NCBI GenBank assembly: GCA_019055375.1
Contig: JAHQIW010006084.1
Location: 41,837-105,836, forward strand
DNA from: Parelaphostrongylus tenuis
Taxonomy: Eukaryota; Nematoda; Chromadorea; Rhabditida; Metastrongylidae
Length of the DNA stretch: 64,000 bases
Reading direction: 5' to 3'
The notes beneath the pieces were generated by a model. That model saw only the letters and a program-made list of their open reading frames with translations. It had not been told where the DNA came from and did not search any database. Position numbers and translations under genes: made by a program. Of this stretch, positions 44,790 through 54,852 are shown piece after piece. Every line of letters starts with the position of its first letter. Within the stretch, counting starts at the first letter, position 1.

Positions 44790-45490
44790 AAAAAACGGTG
44801 GAGTTATATATGTTCACCTAATAGTATCGTCCTTATAACACCAAACATCAACCAGGTGGAACAAAAATTGACCGATCCCGCCTGTGAAAAGATTGGTCTC
44901 CGACTAAATCTAACGAAAACGAAGTTTATGGGGAACGGATGGATTTTGAATGACCAATTTGTGCTCAATGAAACAAACATCTCCGAATGCTCTGGTTATG
45001 TCTATCTATGTCGTGAAGTCAACAAGATGAACGACCTAGTTCTAGAGTTTAGCAGGAGGATGTGAACCCCTTGAGTAGCGGAAGGGTATCGAGGATGTAG
45101 TGAGGTGGACATGAACATCCGATTCCGTGTTCACGTTTTCAACTCGATGGTTGTCCTCGCTGTAACGTATGCAGCAGAAAGCTGGTCGCTACGGAAGCAG
45201 GATAAAAGATCACTTGGTGTCATTGGACGCGCAGTCGGAAGGTCGTTGCTAGGAGTAACCCACACTTTGCAAATACGAGAAAGATCCGAAATTTTGATCT
45301 ACGTCAACGATTAACGATCGAAGACGCCGTTTTACAAGTCAAGATAACGAAAATAAAGTGGACAGAACACGTAGTGCGTTCCAACGACAATTATTGCGCC
45401 GTTACTCACTGGATTCCTCAAATGTGAAGTGCTTCTTGAGAGGATCATCGACTTAATGGTCCGATTTCTTCAAGAGAAGCTCAGAAAAAG
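44790..45490 (+). pseudogene. RTE retrotransposon 3' half, fragment
   Basis: Reads VLITPNINQVEQKL, GLRLNLTKTKFMGNG, NETNISECSGYVYL, then after a frameshift VTYAAESWSLRKQDKRS and GLLGV-like segments. This is the thumb and C-terminal region of the RTE polyprotein. The frame starts just after where the catalytic FADD box would be. It joins directly to the tRNA-like end of block B at 45,505. Confidence 0.8.
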
Positions 45491-45934
45491 ATATGATGAA
45501 TTCGAATTCAGATGCCTTATCCATTAGACCATGCGGGCTGCGCTCCTAGGATTGGTTACCAACACTAACGCGTTTAAACAAGCAGTATAGTAGAACATGT
45601 TTAGTAAAGAAAACCAAGACGCACATAGGCCTTTGGATCGTTTTTACGTCTTAAGATATAGTGTGATCTAGACATCGAAGAAAAAAAATGCTTTTCGCAT
45701 TCTGAGACAGCAAATTCAATCAAGAACTGAGTCGACATCTTTCCTAGTCTAAGAGAAAGTATTCAGCTGGTTGAACTTTATAGAAAGGTTAGAAAACCAC
45801 ATTACGTTCTTCAGCTTTCGTAATTAACACGAATTCATTTGATGATTGTTAGTCTTTATTGTCACTATACCAATAAACTTCTATTTCTTTTGTTTCTCTT
45901 TTTTTTGGATGGGGAGGGGGGAGGGGGGAGAAGG

Positions 45935-46140
45935 AGGAGGTCGTGGCCGAGTGGATGTGATTCGCAGCGCGGGCTGATCATCGTTCTCCCCTCCTTCCTC
46001 ACTCCGACAATCTCCGGCAGTAATTAACGAACGTTTTCTTGAAGGGCCAGGCTATCCTCCAGATTTAAGAAGGCGTGTTTAACCAGTATTCTACGACTTC
46101 CAACAAAAGGACATACTGTGAGACGGATCAAATAAAGTGA
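45935..46140 (+). repeat. SINE B copy (block B)
   Basis: Head GTCGTGGCCGAGTGGATGTG, tail GAGACGGATCAAATAAAGTG. Preceded by a purine-rich GGGGAGGGGGGAGGGGGGAG tract. Confidence 0.6.
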
Positions 46141-46359
46141 GAGGAACAAGAATTTAAACTTTTATAGCAGTTATTTCGACAGATATACTAGGAACCCAAA
46201 CTCAGACGTGGTGAAGTGTAAATAGTTAGAAACGTCATAAAGATATGGGATGAGAAATGTGTTACTGAATGCACCACTCAACGTTGCTCTGAAGAAGTAC
46301 ATTGTAATGATTCTGATCGTGAAGATAGCAGATGTTGAGGATGACCTTCTGACGATGAA

Positions 46360-47190
46360 AACAATGAATTGAAGGCTCCAGTTAGAGCACATAGATGCAC
46401 AACTGTTCAAGAACTTGAGAAAAAGTCATTGCAAGCACCTGAACTGCTTCGGTCTGAGCAAAAAAAAAAGTTTAGGAAGTCGCGGATGCTCAACAGGTGG
46501 TGATAAACGAACCGAATAAGTCAAAGAAATAACCGTTCCGAGATGTCGTCGACGCTTCTAATGCAGAGCAAGAACGACTTGTTTTTCGACTAATTCTAAC
46601 GCAGGACAAGAAATACAAATCTCTGACGACCGGTGACGGTGGTATGAGTGGTTGGACCGCGAAGAAGCCCTCCACCACTTTCTAAGGAGAAAACGCCCTC
46701 AAAAGTACACATGCTCTCAAATGCCAACGAAGAGATCACAACAGCGAAGTAGCTCCAGTTATGCCACAAAATGGATCAAAACTTGAAAAGCTAAGACACA
46801 CATGGGTCAACTCAGCGAGGTCAAACCTGGAGAACGAGAAGAGGAAACAAATTACACTAGCGACACCTTAAAAGTTGAGCGAACTAAAATATGACAGCCT
46901 ATTTTTTTCACCATACTTACCAAATCTCTCGCATAACGACCATCACTTCTTAAGGATATCGATAACTTTCTGAGAAAAACGCTTCAAAAACCAAGGCGAG
47001 TCGAAAATGTCCTCAACGAATTTATCTTTGGAGTGCAGAACTCCATGCAACCAACACAAATCAACTGTTCTTCGTTAAGATGAATGTCTAGACTTTGACA
47101 GACTTTCTTTTCGTTAAGAGAACTTTTAAGAACTTCAATACTTGGATGCAAAAGATACGTTGAAACCAGCCATTGATCTTCGAACGATCT
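46360..47190 (+). pseudogene. dead mariner transposase (block B)
   Basis: Homologous to 34,139-34,990 throughout. Recognisable pieces include the EWLDREE-like catalytic region near 46,640 and the NLSHNDHHF-like third-Asp motif near 46,925. It is broken by many stops and was presumably already dead when the block was duplicated. Confidence 0.75.
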
Positions 47191-48046
47191 CATAGCTCAC
47201 ACCGATTACTTGGAGGAGGGGTGTTTGAGTTAATGATCCTAGTCAGACATTGTCATTAACAAGCGACGATCAAAGCCAATTTGTGTCAATTGATATTGTC
47301 AGTTAGAGCCTTCATAGCATTATCCAATGGTGAGTTTCCGCTGCTCGTTCTCCGATCAATGGAATCCATAAGGACTTAAAAATTTCACAGTCCTATCAGC
47401 GATTCCAACATATCCAGCCCATAAAAAATTTTGTTAAGTGTACTAAATACTACTGGAATCTATGAATCTTTTAATGCAAAACGATTTTCCAGGACTAAAA
47501 TCACATAACGCTTCCATTTGATTGCTTGACAGCTAATAATTCAAATGTGAAAACGAATAAACAAGTGAAACTTGGCTCAGAATTACATGACGATGTTCTT
47601 CGATGTTGAGTTTATATTTTAATCTACTTCTACTACGCCGGAAAGTTTGAAAACCTGCTAAACTATCAAAAATAGTCGATTTTATTGTTGAAATTCTGCT
47701 TCCAAAGAGGCTCAAATTCAAAAGGGTACCGCAAAGAACCATCTGTTCGATGGATGTGATAAAGTAAAGTCTCTTCTATATACCTTTCCTGTTTTCAGTT
47801 ACTCAACTAGAACAGTTATCGACGAATTGTTGTCAGTTTTGAAAAAGCCAGTTTCGTTATAAAAGTTTGACTGTATTTATGATTTTCTCAAATGACAAGG
47901 TACATTCACTAGTTTGAAATGAATTTCCAAGGTACTAAACGAATTTTTGATTTCGTTTTGGTATCCACAAACTTCAGTGAAACTGATGGAGAGAAAAACC
48001 ATTTTGTTAAATAAAATTCCCGCCTGTTTAAGCCTTTCGGGATCGT

Positions 48047-48222
48047 GGGATCCACCGCCTTTGCATCTCTAACCTCCAGCGTGGCAACGCTGAAAGGTCT
48101 GACCCACCTCCTTTGCATATCCAACCCGCAGCGTATGAACGCACTGAATGTAGAGGAGATGGAGCAGAGTATCCAGCGCTTTCACGCTGGGGGCTAGAGA
48201 TGCAGAGGAGGTGGGTCCACAT
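48047..48222. repeat. inverted repeat inside block B
   Basis: Arms at 48,047-48,095 and 48,175-48,222 pair around CTTTGCATCTCTAACCTCCA and its complement. A third related piece lies between them. Block A has the same layout at 36,265-36,450 but is more diverged. Confidence 0.6.
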
Positions 48223-48739
48223 TCCTAACAGAATCAACCCTCTGCTAACGGCCGCTGATCGATTTTCCCAAGCAACGGGCGATTTTGACAATCCAGCGAG
48301 ATTTTTATCTTTATTTCAGAAAAGACTGAGTTTTTGTGATACTCTGATGCGTCATAATTTTCTCTACAGGCATATACCTGGGATTAACTAGCTACGCAAA
48401 CTACCTATTGAACGAGGACTAGTGCAGGCCTGCACCCGCACCTTGTCATAAATTTCAGTGAAAGGCTACCACAGGCTTATACTCACTGACTTGACAGACA
48501 GTAAAAATCGTGAAAATAATGTCAAAAGACGTGTAGAATAGACAATATTTTGAAAAAGTAAACATTTGTTGTGACGGCCATTTCATCCTCCTGCCATACT
48601 TTTCTCAAAGACAGGTCTTTCAGATGTTGCCGTAATAATTCTACTCCCTCACTAGTGAATGCGGAAACTAAAACAAATTCCATATCGCCGAACTAGAGTG
48701 CGGCATTTGAGTATAGACAAAAATGTATGCAGGTAAACG

Positions 48740-48880
48740 TCTATGCATAGATATACGTATATATATATGCATATATATCATGCACATATACATGTATGTA
48801 TATATATATGTATATGTATATGCACATGCTTGTGCATATAAATACATGTACAAATATATATGTATATATAAAAGAATAAA
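48740..48880. repeat. TATATG microsatellite
   Basis: About 140 bases of TATATG and CATATA variants adjoining the tail of the inverted SINE A at 48,885. Confidence 0.8.
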
Positions 48881-48884
48881 GGAT

Positions 48885-49161
48885 AAAGCTCTCGGCATTG
48901 ATCGACCCTTGAAATGTGCCATGCATTCGTCTTCAATCTTTAACTTCGCTTGAGATGATCGAAAGCATATCTGGCATTTCAGTAACTCGCGGTGGCCTAC
49001 CGATGTATCAAGTCACTGCTGCTATCTATCAAGCCAGACCAGTCTCATGTTAATTCACCAATCCCGGGGATGAAAAGCCTGGTAAGCCTTGAGCGCGTGA
49101 TCGTGCCATCGACAACGTGTGCCTCGTAAGGCATCTCTGCGCGCTGTGCTACATGCGCTCT
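48885..49161 (-). repeat. SINE A copy 3 (block B end)
   Basis: Minus-strand head GAGAGCGCATGTAGCACAGC. Body and tail (GAGAGCTTTATCCTTTATTC) match copy 1, which ends block A. Confidence 0.75.
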
Positions 49162-49642
49162 CAAAGACACATATGTGTATTTCTTTGTTTGCATGGCAAT
49201 TTTTTCTACACATGGGCGTATTTACCTGATCATAAACATACAGAAGAAAACAGCACTAAAGTTGCTCCATCCGCGAATATTCAAAAACAGCCTCTTAGTT
49301 CCTCCATATCCAACTTGGTGCGAAGGTTCACAGATAGCAAATCTGAAAATCATTAAAAACATAATTCTCTTTGAATAAATGAAAAGACATAACAATGTTA
49401 ACTGATCCCGAAATCGCTCCTGCTAATTATCATTTTGGTGTTTGATGGAATCATCATGCAAAGCCAACATTTTGGATGGCACTCCGAGTCGTCCAATCTA
49501 ATTAATTAACAGAAGATTGTTAGGTAGCAAGGAGAACAAATTCTACTCAAAAGCCATTAGAAAGTGAAAAGATACCGCTTCCTCAACGACTGTGATGGGA
49601 GCTCCTGCTACATGACCATTTGTTAGAATGCGGGTAAAGTGA

Positions 49643-49949
49643 TTTACAGGCGAGATATGCATTCAGTCACCTCAAATGATGCCAGATGAAGTTGAATACA
49701 TGCCCCCCCCCCCCCCCCCCCCCCCTCCAAAGGGGCTGGTCAACATCGAGAGCTTCATTCTATATCTTTTAACCTCTTTTGCTAGGGATATGTTGTGATG
49801 TTGTTTTTTAGGATGTAACTGCTACTGGCGACTACATACATCATCGTGTTTTGCATCTTCTTCATCGCTACTCGCACATAGCATCGTCCCTGATATTCAA
49901 CTTCATCTGGCATCATTTGAGGTGACTGAATGCATGTCTCGCCTTTGAA
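49643..49949. repeat. inverted SINE A tail arms around a 23-base poly-C tract
   Basis: A 56-base arm at 49,643-49,698 (TTACAGGCGAGATATGC...) is repeated in inverted form at 49,894-49,949. Between them is C23 at 49,703-49,725. The right arm belongs to SINE A copy 5. The G-rich strand of the tract could form a quadruplex. Confidence 0.75.
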
Positions 49950-50117
49950 ATGACTCTTGGCGGCCTACCGATCTATTAAGTTGATCCAGACAAAGCTGAC
50001 ACCAATTCAACAACCCTGGAAGGACCGAAGGCTTGGTTAATCCTAAGCGTGAGATCGAACCATCGACTATTTGTGTCGAAGAGCACCTCTAACCACTGCA
50101 TCACACGCGCTCTAACA
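49894..50117 (-). repeat. SINE A copy 5
   Basis: Minus-strand head GAGCGCGTGTGATGCAGTGG and B box GGTTCGATCTCACGC. It lies downstream of Era-like exon 3, probably in an intron. Confidence 0.8.
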
Positions 50118-50383
50118 ATGAGAGATAAATTACGAGATATAATCAAAAACATGACATTCTGCACCAGAAGTGTAAATGGTCCACCATGAACTGCCAACAT
50201 CTCAGGCACTAATATCATAGTGAGCATTCCATTCAGGAAGAGAGATTTCAATGGAAAACACTGAAATGGCCGAGTACCCTACTAAGTGCAATTTCAAAAG
50301 CCACATCTCTCCGAATTTCTCCATGCATTAGTTTGCCAAGTAAAACGGAATACCGTAAAAATGAGATGGCAGAAGCAACATAC

Positions 50384-52520
50384 CTGAACTACAAGAATGT
50401 GCTCGGCTTTCTCAAGAACATTTTCGGCTTCTGTCAAGACTTTATTGTGATTGTGGGTCATTGTTTCTCTTGCATGACGTTGACCAACGGTTCCAGGGCT
50501 GTCAATCAGAGTTAGCTGCACGTTGTCCTCCGTCAACATGGCATTCATATTCTAAACTACTTAAGATACAAAAACAGAGTTCAACAACAGCATTGATACA
50601 AAACAGGTGAGAACTTCGAAGTGAATGATGCTTCAGAACGATCGTAATCCAATCTCAATTACTGACTTCACAGAGATTGCTTTCAGCGAAAATGTGTAGC
50701 TAACTGATAGAGCATTTTAAACGACATAACAGGAAGCACAACAATTCAAACGATTCCTTTTCTCTCAACATCTGTTTTCTTTAAACACTCGTTTTCACAT
50801 TTATTGTGTGTATCGCAGCACATTTAACATTCAATACTTCTTGCGCCTATCATTCGATTGAGGAATTCGCTTTTATGAACGTCGTAGCGTACTGGTCGGA
50901 TAGCATCTCCTTGCCATCTCGAGGACAGTCGGACTGGGATTTCCTTTAAGGCTTTGATTCACTGTTTGAGACAAAGTTCTGATTGGAGGGAGATCAACCC
51001 CGCATCGAACATCACAAGCTACCAGACGAGATACATAAGAATTATTTTCTATCCACAATCTCTCATATCAGTTACGACACATAAAGCAAAAGCTTCAAGA
51101 ACATCGGGAACTCGTTATCGCTACTCATCGCAAAATTTACTTTCTTATTTTATTTGGTCCGTCTTCAAAGAGTTTTGTAACTGTGCAGATCCCAGTACTT
51201 CTAGGATTCAAATCGTTCTTCCGCCTTGTTCTAAAATGTCGTACAATACTGGTTGAGCATATTTCCATGCGATCTCAAGGATAGCCTGGCTTCCATAGGG
51301 CGCTGTGGATTGCCCTACGGCAGTGTTGAGAGGCAGGTTTAGCAGGCGCGCCGATACGAGCATCACAACCACTCGGCCAAGGCGTCCCCCATTACTTCAT
51401 TGTCTTCCACTCTTGAGTCTTTCTGTTGCTGATTTTCCATCTGACAAAGATCTTTCGCAGTGTTTTATTTCTCAGTTTTCTATAACTATTCAGCCGCAGA
51501 AAATGAAACGCCCTAGACAAATTGTCTAGACAGGATTCCGAGTGTCTCACGACTCAGTCGGGCACCTTCCCCATCTGTTAGTAGCGCTTTCGCAATCAGT
51601 TTACGTAAACCAATGATTGCTTTGCCTAGCGTTCTGAGTGTATTAAAGTCTCTAACTGCGAATACCAAGAAATATAACGGACGAAAGAGCGTTTCTGTCA
51701 TCATACGAAAAAAGGTTCGACTTCATAAATGATGTTATCTCAGTTAAGAATTTCTTGTTATATCTGACTAAATAATACACTGTAATTCAAGCTTTAGCTT
51801 TTCACAAATGATTAAATGACTCTGGAGATATGCTCCGAATTTTCGCTGCAAATTGCCGGATTTCACTAAAAAATGCGATGAACGGTATCCTCATTTACTT
51901 ATGGCATTAGAAAAAAAAACATCGTACCTGAGTTGTGGTGTCCATTTTGCTACTCACAGAAGAAACAGCGGCTCGTACGAGTTGATTTGTAAGCAAAAAT
52001 TTTCCGACATTCGGAGCACCGATTATGGCAACATCGAGACCGCGCTGAACAGACGGAAGCCGAGCACTCAAAGGCAAAACAAACAAACAGGTTTCTTATG
52101 AGATTCAACTATCCATATAATAAGGCTGAGTGACATGCAAAACGTTGAACGTCGGGCGCGACTTGAACCCGCCGTCTCGCCCTTTCAGGGGTGATCGCTC
52201 GTATCGCAGAAAGAGTGTTAGCGGAACAAGAACAGCGGTAGTGCAACGGTTATCACACGGCCTCATAAAGAGTAAGAAGCGGGTTCAAATCCGGCCCGAG
52301 TTCAGCAGAGTTCTGCATATCACTCAGCATTATTAGCTAAGCAATTATGGTATAATTCTACTGCTAAAAAGACAATTGAATAGGGATTTAATAGCAATAA
52401 CGAGAGGTTAAAACCGAAACTTACAGTAGTTGTAGAGCATAATCGCTCTGAACACGCAAGCAGACCGATTCGATTACCTCTGAACGACTTTGACAAGCAC
52501 CTGAGAGCGTTCGTATACAT
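50384..52520 (-). CDS. Era-like mitochondrial GTPase, first three exons; likely decaying
   Basis: Three minus-strand exons, all phase 0: 52425-52520 (ATG at 52520, 32 codons, donor GTAAGT), 51928-52044 (39 codons, acceptor GTTCAG, donor CAG|GTACGA), and 50384-50551 (56 codons, acceptor TTTAG, donor CAG|GTATGT). Exon 1 encodes an Arg/Ser-rich, acid-poor presequence (MYTNALRCLSKSFRGNR) typical of mitochondrial import. Exon 2 has the P-loop as GAPNVGKF; the expected residue after GK is Ser or Thr, which binds magnesium. Exon 3 has the DSPG switch II motif and the start of helix 2. ERAL1 binds 12S rRNA and assists small mitoribosome assembly. No NKxD motif or KH RNA-binding domain was found. A possible later piece (49,577-49,636, ILTNGHVAGAPITVVEEA) abuts a SINE fragment with no acceptor. 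The family call is firm; intactness is doubtful. Confidence 0.75.
51175..51390 (-). repeat. SINE B copy in Era-like intron 2
   Basis: Minus-strand head ACGCCTTGGCCGAGTGG, tail AGTACTGGGATCTGCACAG. A second, headless SINE B-like piece lies at 50,870-51,010. Confidence 0.65.
51513..51685 (-). CDS. exon-like open frame in Era-like intron 2, family unknown
   Basis: After an acceptor-like ATGACAG the minus strand encodes FRPLYFLVFAVRDFNTLRTL and LTDGEGARLSRETLGILSRQ before a stop. The composition is protein-like. Its phase does not fit exon 2 of the Era-like gene, so it is not an obvious alternative end of that gene. I do not recognise the family. It could be a lone last exon of another gene or a repeat remnant. 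Confidence 0.3.
52120..52337. repeat. foldback element with two divergent tRNA-like arms (FB3)
   Basis: Ends GGCTGAGTGACATGCAAAAC and its complement. The left arm has a B box on the minus strand (GCGGGTTCAAGTCGCGCC). The right arm has an A box GTAGTGCAACGGTTATC and a B box GGGTTCAAATCCGG on the plus strand. It lies in intron 1 of the Era-like gene. Confidence 0.75.
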
Positions 52521-52589
52521 TTACAGCAGTAGAGAACAGTACATGACAACACGTAAGTCAACGTGTCCCCACCTAAAACTAAGCCATGC

Positions 52590-52760
52590 ATATACTGTAC
52601 ATACCTATATATCTATGTATACACATACACGTATACATATACACATATATACATACATTATACACATATAAACGTATACATATGTATACACACATGCACA
52701 TGTACACATGTGTCAAGTGCACACACGTATGTGTATGCATATGCATGCATGTATTTGTAT
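52590..52760. repeat. ACATAT/GTATAC microsatellite
   Basis: About 170 bases of six-base-like alternating purine-pyrimidine repeats (TACATA, CACATG). Overlapping open frames on both strands are artefacts of this. Confidence 0.85.
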
Positions 52761-52786
52761 GATATACTCCCAATTGGTTTATCTTC

Positions 52787-53115
52787 TCAAATGGGAGGTG
52801 TTCCGGGTGTCGAACTGCGGAGTACAGCGGGGGTTCAATCCCCTTCCCCCTAGGGTTACCCAAGCCAAAAAGGAGTCAAACATTTTCACCGGAAAGCCCA
52901 GCCAGGAGTAAACCGTATCAAAAAAGATCGCTGTCTTCGTAGCTACTAGTCGTATGGTGGTGATCTCCCTCTGATCCACAAGAGTTGGTGACTTCCCCGA
53001 TGTAATCCACGTGAGGAATCCCCAGTTAAGTTTAACTCTGGACTTCAGGGAACGAAACAGTTAAACCAGCACAGTTCCTGTGCTGGGCCCGTACAAATCG
53101 TGAAAACGGACCGTC
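52787..53115 (+). repeat. SINE C copy 1
   Basis: Head GGGAGGTGTTCCGGGTGTCG, B box GGGGTTCAATCCCC, body including GGTGATCTCCCTCTGATCCA and AACGGACCGTCCGCATGTCC, tail running into a TATATG microsatellite. The second copy is at 53,690-54,035. Confidence 0.75.
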
Positions 53116-53119
53116 CGCA

Positions 53120-53240
53120 TGTCCAGGTATATGTGTATATGCACGTATATATATGTGCATAGGTACATGTATATGTATATATCTGTATACACATGTATAA
53201 ATACATGTATATATATATATACATGTGTACATACGCGTTG
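53120..53240. repeat. microsatellite between SINE C and inverted SINE A
   Basis: About 120 bases of TATATG, GTACAT and similar units; it links two SINE tails. Confidence 0.8.
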
Positions 53241-53284
53241 TATGCTTGCGTACACGTATACACCATAGATGTATGAATGATACA

Positions 53285-53575
53285 CATAAAGGAAAAAGGA
53301 CAAAGCTTTCGGAGTTGATCAAATCCGGGGGATGCGCTATACATTCGTCTTTATTTAGCTTCGTTTGAAGCGATTTCAATACGTGCCCCGCTTTTCAATG
53401 ACTCGAGTTGACCTATACAATGACGTGTAGAGTTAGTGCTCTGACCCTCCCAAACAAAAGTGATACCAAGCTGCCGACTCAGGAGCGATCGAAAGCACTC
53501 TGACTTTGGGCGAAGGATCGAAACATCGACCACGTGAGTGTCGGAGGGCACCTCTAACCACTGTGCCACAGTTAT
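53285..53575 (-). repeat. SINE A copy 6
   Basis: Minus-strand head GTGGCACAGTGGTTAGAGG, B box TGTTTCGATCCTTCGC, tail GAAAGCTTTGTCC next to the microsatellite. Confidence 0.75.
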
Positions 53576-53689
53576 ACATATTTACATATTATTCATATGT
53601 ACACGTAAAAATATACACATATGCACACATACATATTTGTTTATCAGATCTTAATACTTTTTATAAATTCCAAATGTTTCACTGCCTCG

Positions 53690-54035
53690 TCGTAGCTGAG
53701 AGGTGTTCCTGGATGTCGGACTACGAAACAAAGCATGGGGTTCAACTCCCAACCCCAACGCCCACCCAAACTGAAAAGGAGTCCGACGTTCCCATTTAGA
53801 GGCCCAGCTAAGAGTAAATAGTACCAGAAATGACCCCCATTTTGGTGGCTGTTAGTTGTCAGGTGGTAATCTCCGTCTGATCCACGAAGGCCGACGACTG
53901 CTCTAATGTGGTGACGACCTGAAGAAGCTCCGGCTGGGCTTACGTCGGGACTCCAGGGAACAAAACAGCTAAACCTTCACATTTTGATTTGCTGGGGCCC
54001 TCACCATCAGTGTAGACGGACCGTCCAACTATCCA
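53690..54035 (+). repeat. SINE C copy 2
   Basis: GAGAGGTGTTCCTGGATGTC, B box GGGGTTCAACTCCC, GGTAATCTCCGTCTGATCCA and GACGGACCGTCCAACTATCC in the same order as copy 1. The tail runs into a pure TA tract. Confidence 0.75.
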
Positions 54036-54042
54036 AGCACGT

Positions 54043-54101
<59 letters not shown>
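54043..54101. repeat. TA microsatellite
   Basis: Nearly pure TA repeat, one GTA interruption, between SINE C copy 2 and the inverted SINE A at 54,110. Confidence 0.9.
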
Positions 54102-54103
<2 letters not shown>

Positions 54104-54109
54104 GTAACA

Positions 54110-54332
54110 CATCATTCGCAGCATCGTTTGAGGTGATCGCATGCATATCTGGCCCTTACAATTACTTCCGGTGGACTATAGCTGCATCGAATCAGTGCTG
54201 CTTATCCTCCTGGACAAGTCTGACATCAATCTATCGGCCTCCGAGAGATGGAAGGCTTGATGAGTCCAGGCGAGGGATCGAAACATGGACCACGTGAGTG
54301 TGAATGGGCACGTCTAACCACTGCACAACAAT
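54110..54332 (-). repeat. SINE A copy 7
   Basis: Minus-strand head GTGCAGTGGTTAGACGTG, B box TGTTTCGATCCCTCGC. Homologous to copy 6 in the head (GACCACGTGAGTGTG on the plus strand). It abuts the RTE tail at 54,341. Confidence 0.75.
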
Positions 54333-54340
54333 GCCCATAC

Positions 54341-54852
54341 ATCACCTGTATCACCTGTCGTCCCGTTGATCGTCGAGTGACTCGAGCGGGTACCAGCAAC
54401 TCTTCCATTTTTCCCTATCGCGTGCAAGAGTAGCCCAGTGGGTCCTCCTTGCTCTAGGAATTCGCTGAGCATCATATTTTTCTTCCATCGCTTTCGTGAA
54501 GAAATCGGACCAACGGGTCAGTGGTCTTCCTTTAGAGCGCTTGACGTCCCGAGGAATCCAGTCGGTAACGGCTCTCGTCCATCGGTTGTCGTTGAAGCGC
54601 ATCACGTGTCCGGCCCACCTTATTTTCGATATCATGGCGTGTAGAACGGCGTCTCTGATTTTCGATCGTTGACGTAGGTCGGAAGTTCGGATCCTTTGTC
54701 TCATTTGCGAAATACGAGATACTCCTTGCATCGACCTTTTGACTGCGCGTTCGATAACGGCAAGTGATCTTTCATCCTGCTTACGTAGCGACCAGGTTTC
54801 TGCTGCATACGTTAGGGCAGGGATAATTGTCGCGTCGAAAAGGTGGGCACGG
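54341..54852 (-). pseudogene. RTE retrotransposon 3' end of a twin-primed insertion
   Basis: Open minus-strand frame of about 168 codons (RAHLFDATIIPALTYAAETW to the stop), including RWAGHVMRFNDNRWTRAV and GRPLTRWSDFFTKAMEEK. This is the C-terminal region of the RTE polyprotein downstream of the reverse transcriptase, ending in the ACAGGTGAT tail repeat. The 5' side stops at 54,852, where element 5' sequence begins in opposite orientation. Confidence 0.85.

Larger units (their letters stand above)
45505..49161 (+). repeat. duplicated block, copy B
   Basis: Paralogue of 33,225-37,295, with the same component order but without the hammerhead element. Divergence is substantial (frequent substitutions and small indels), so the duplication is old. 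Confidence 0.75.
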
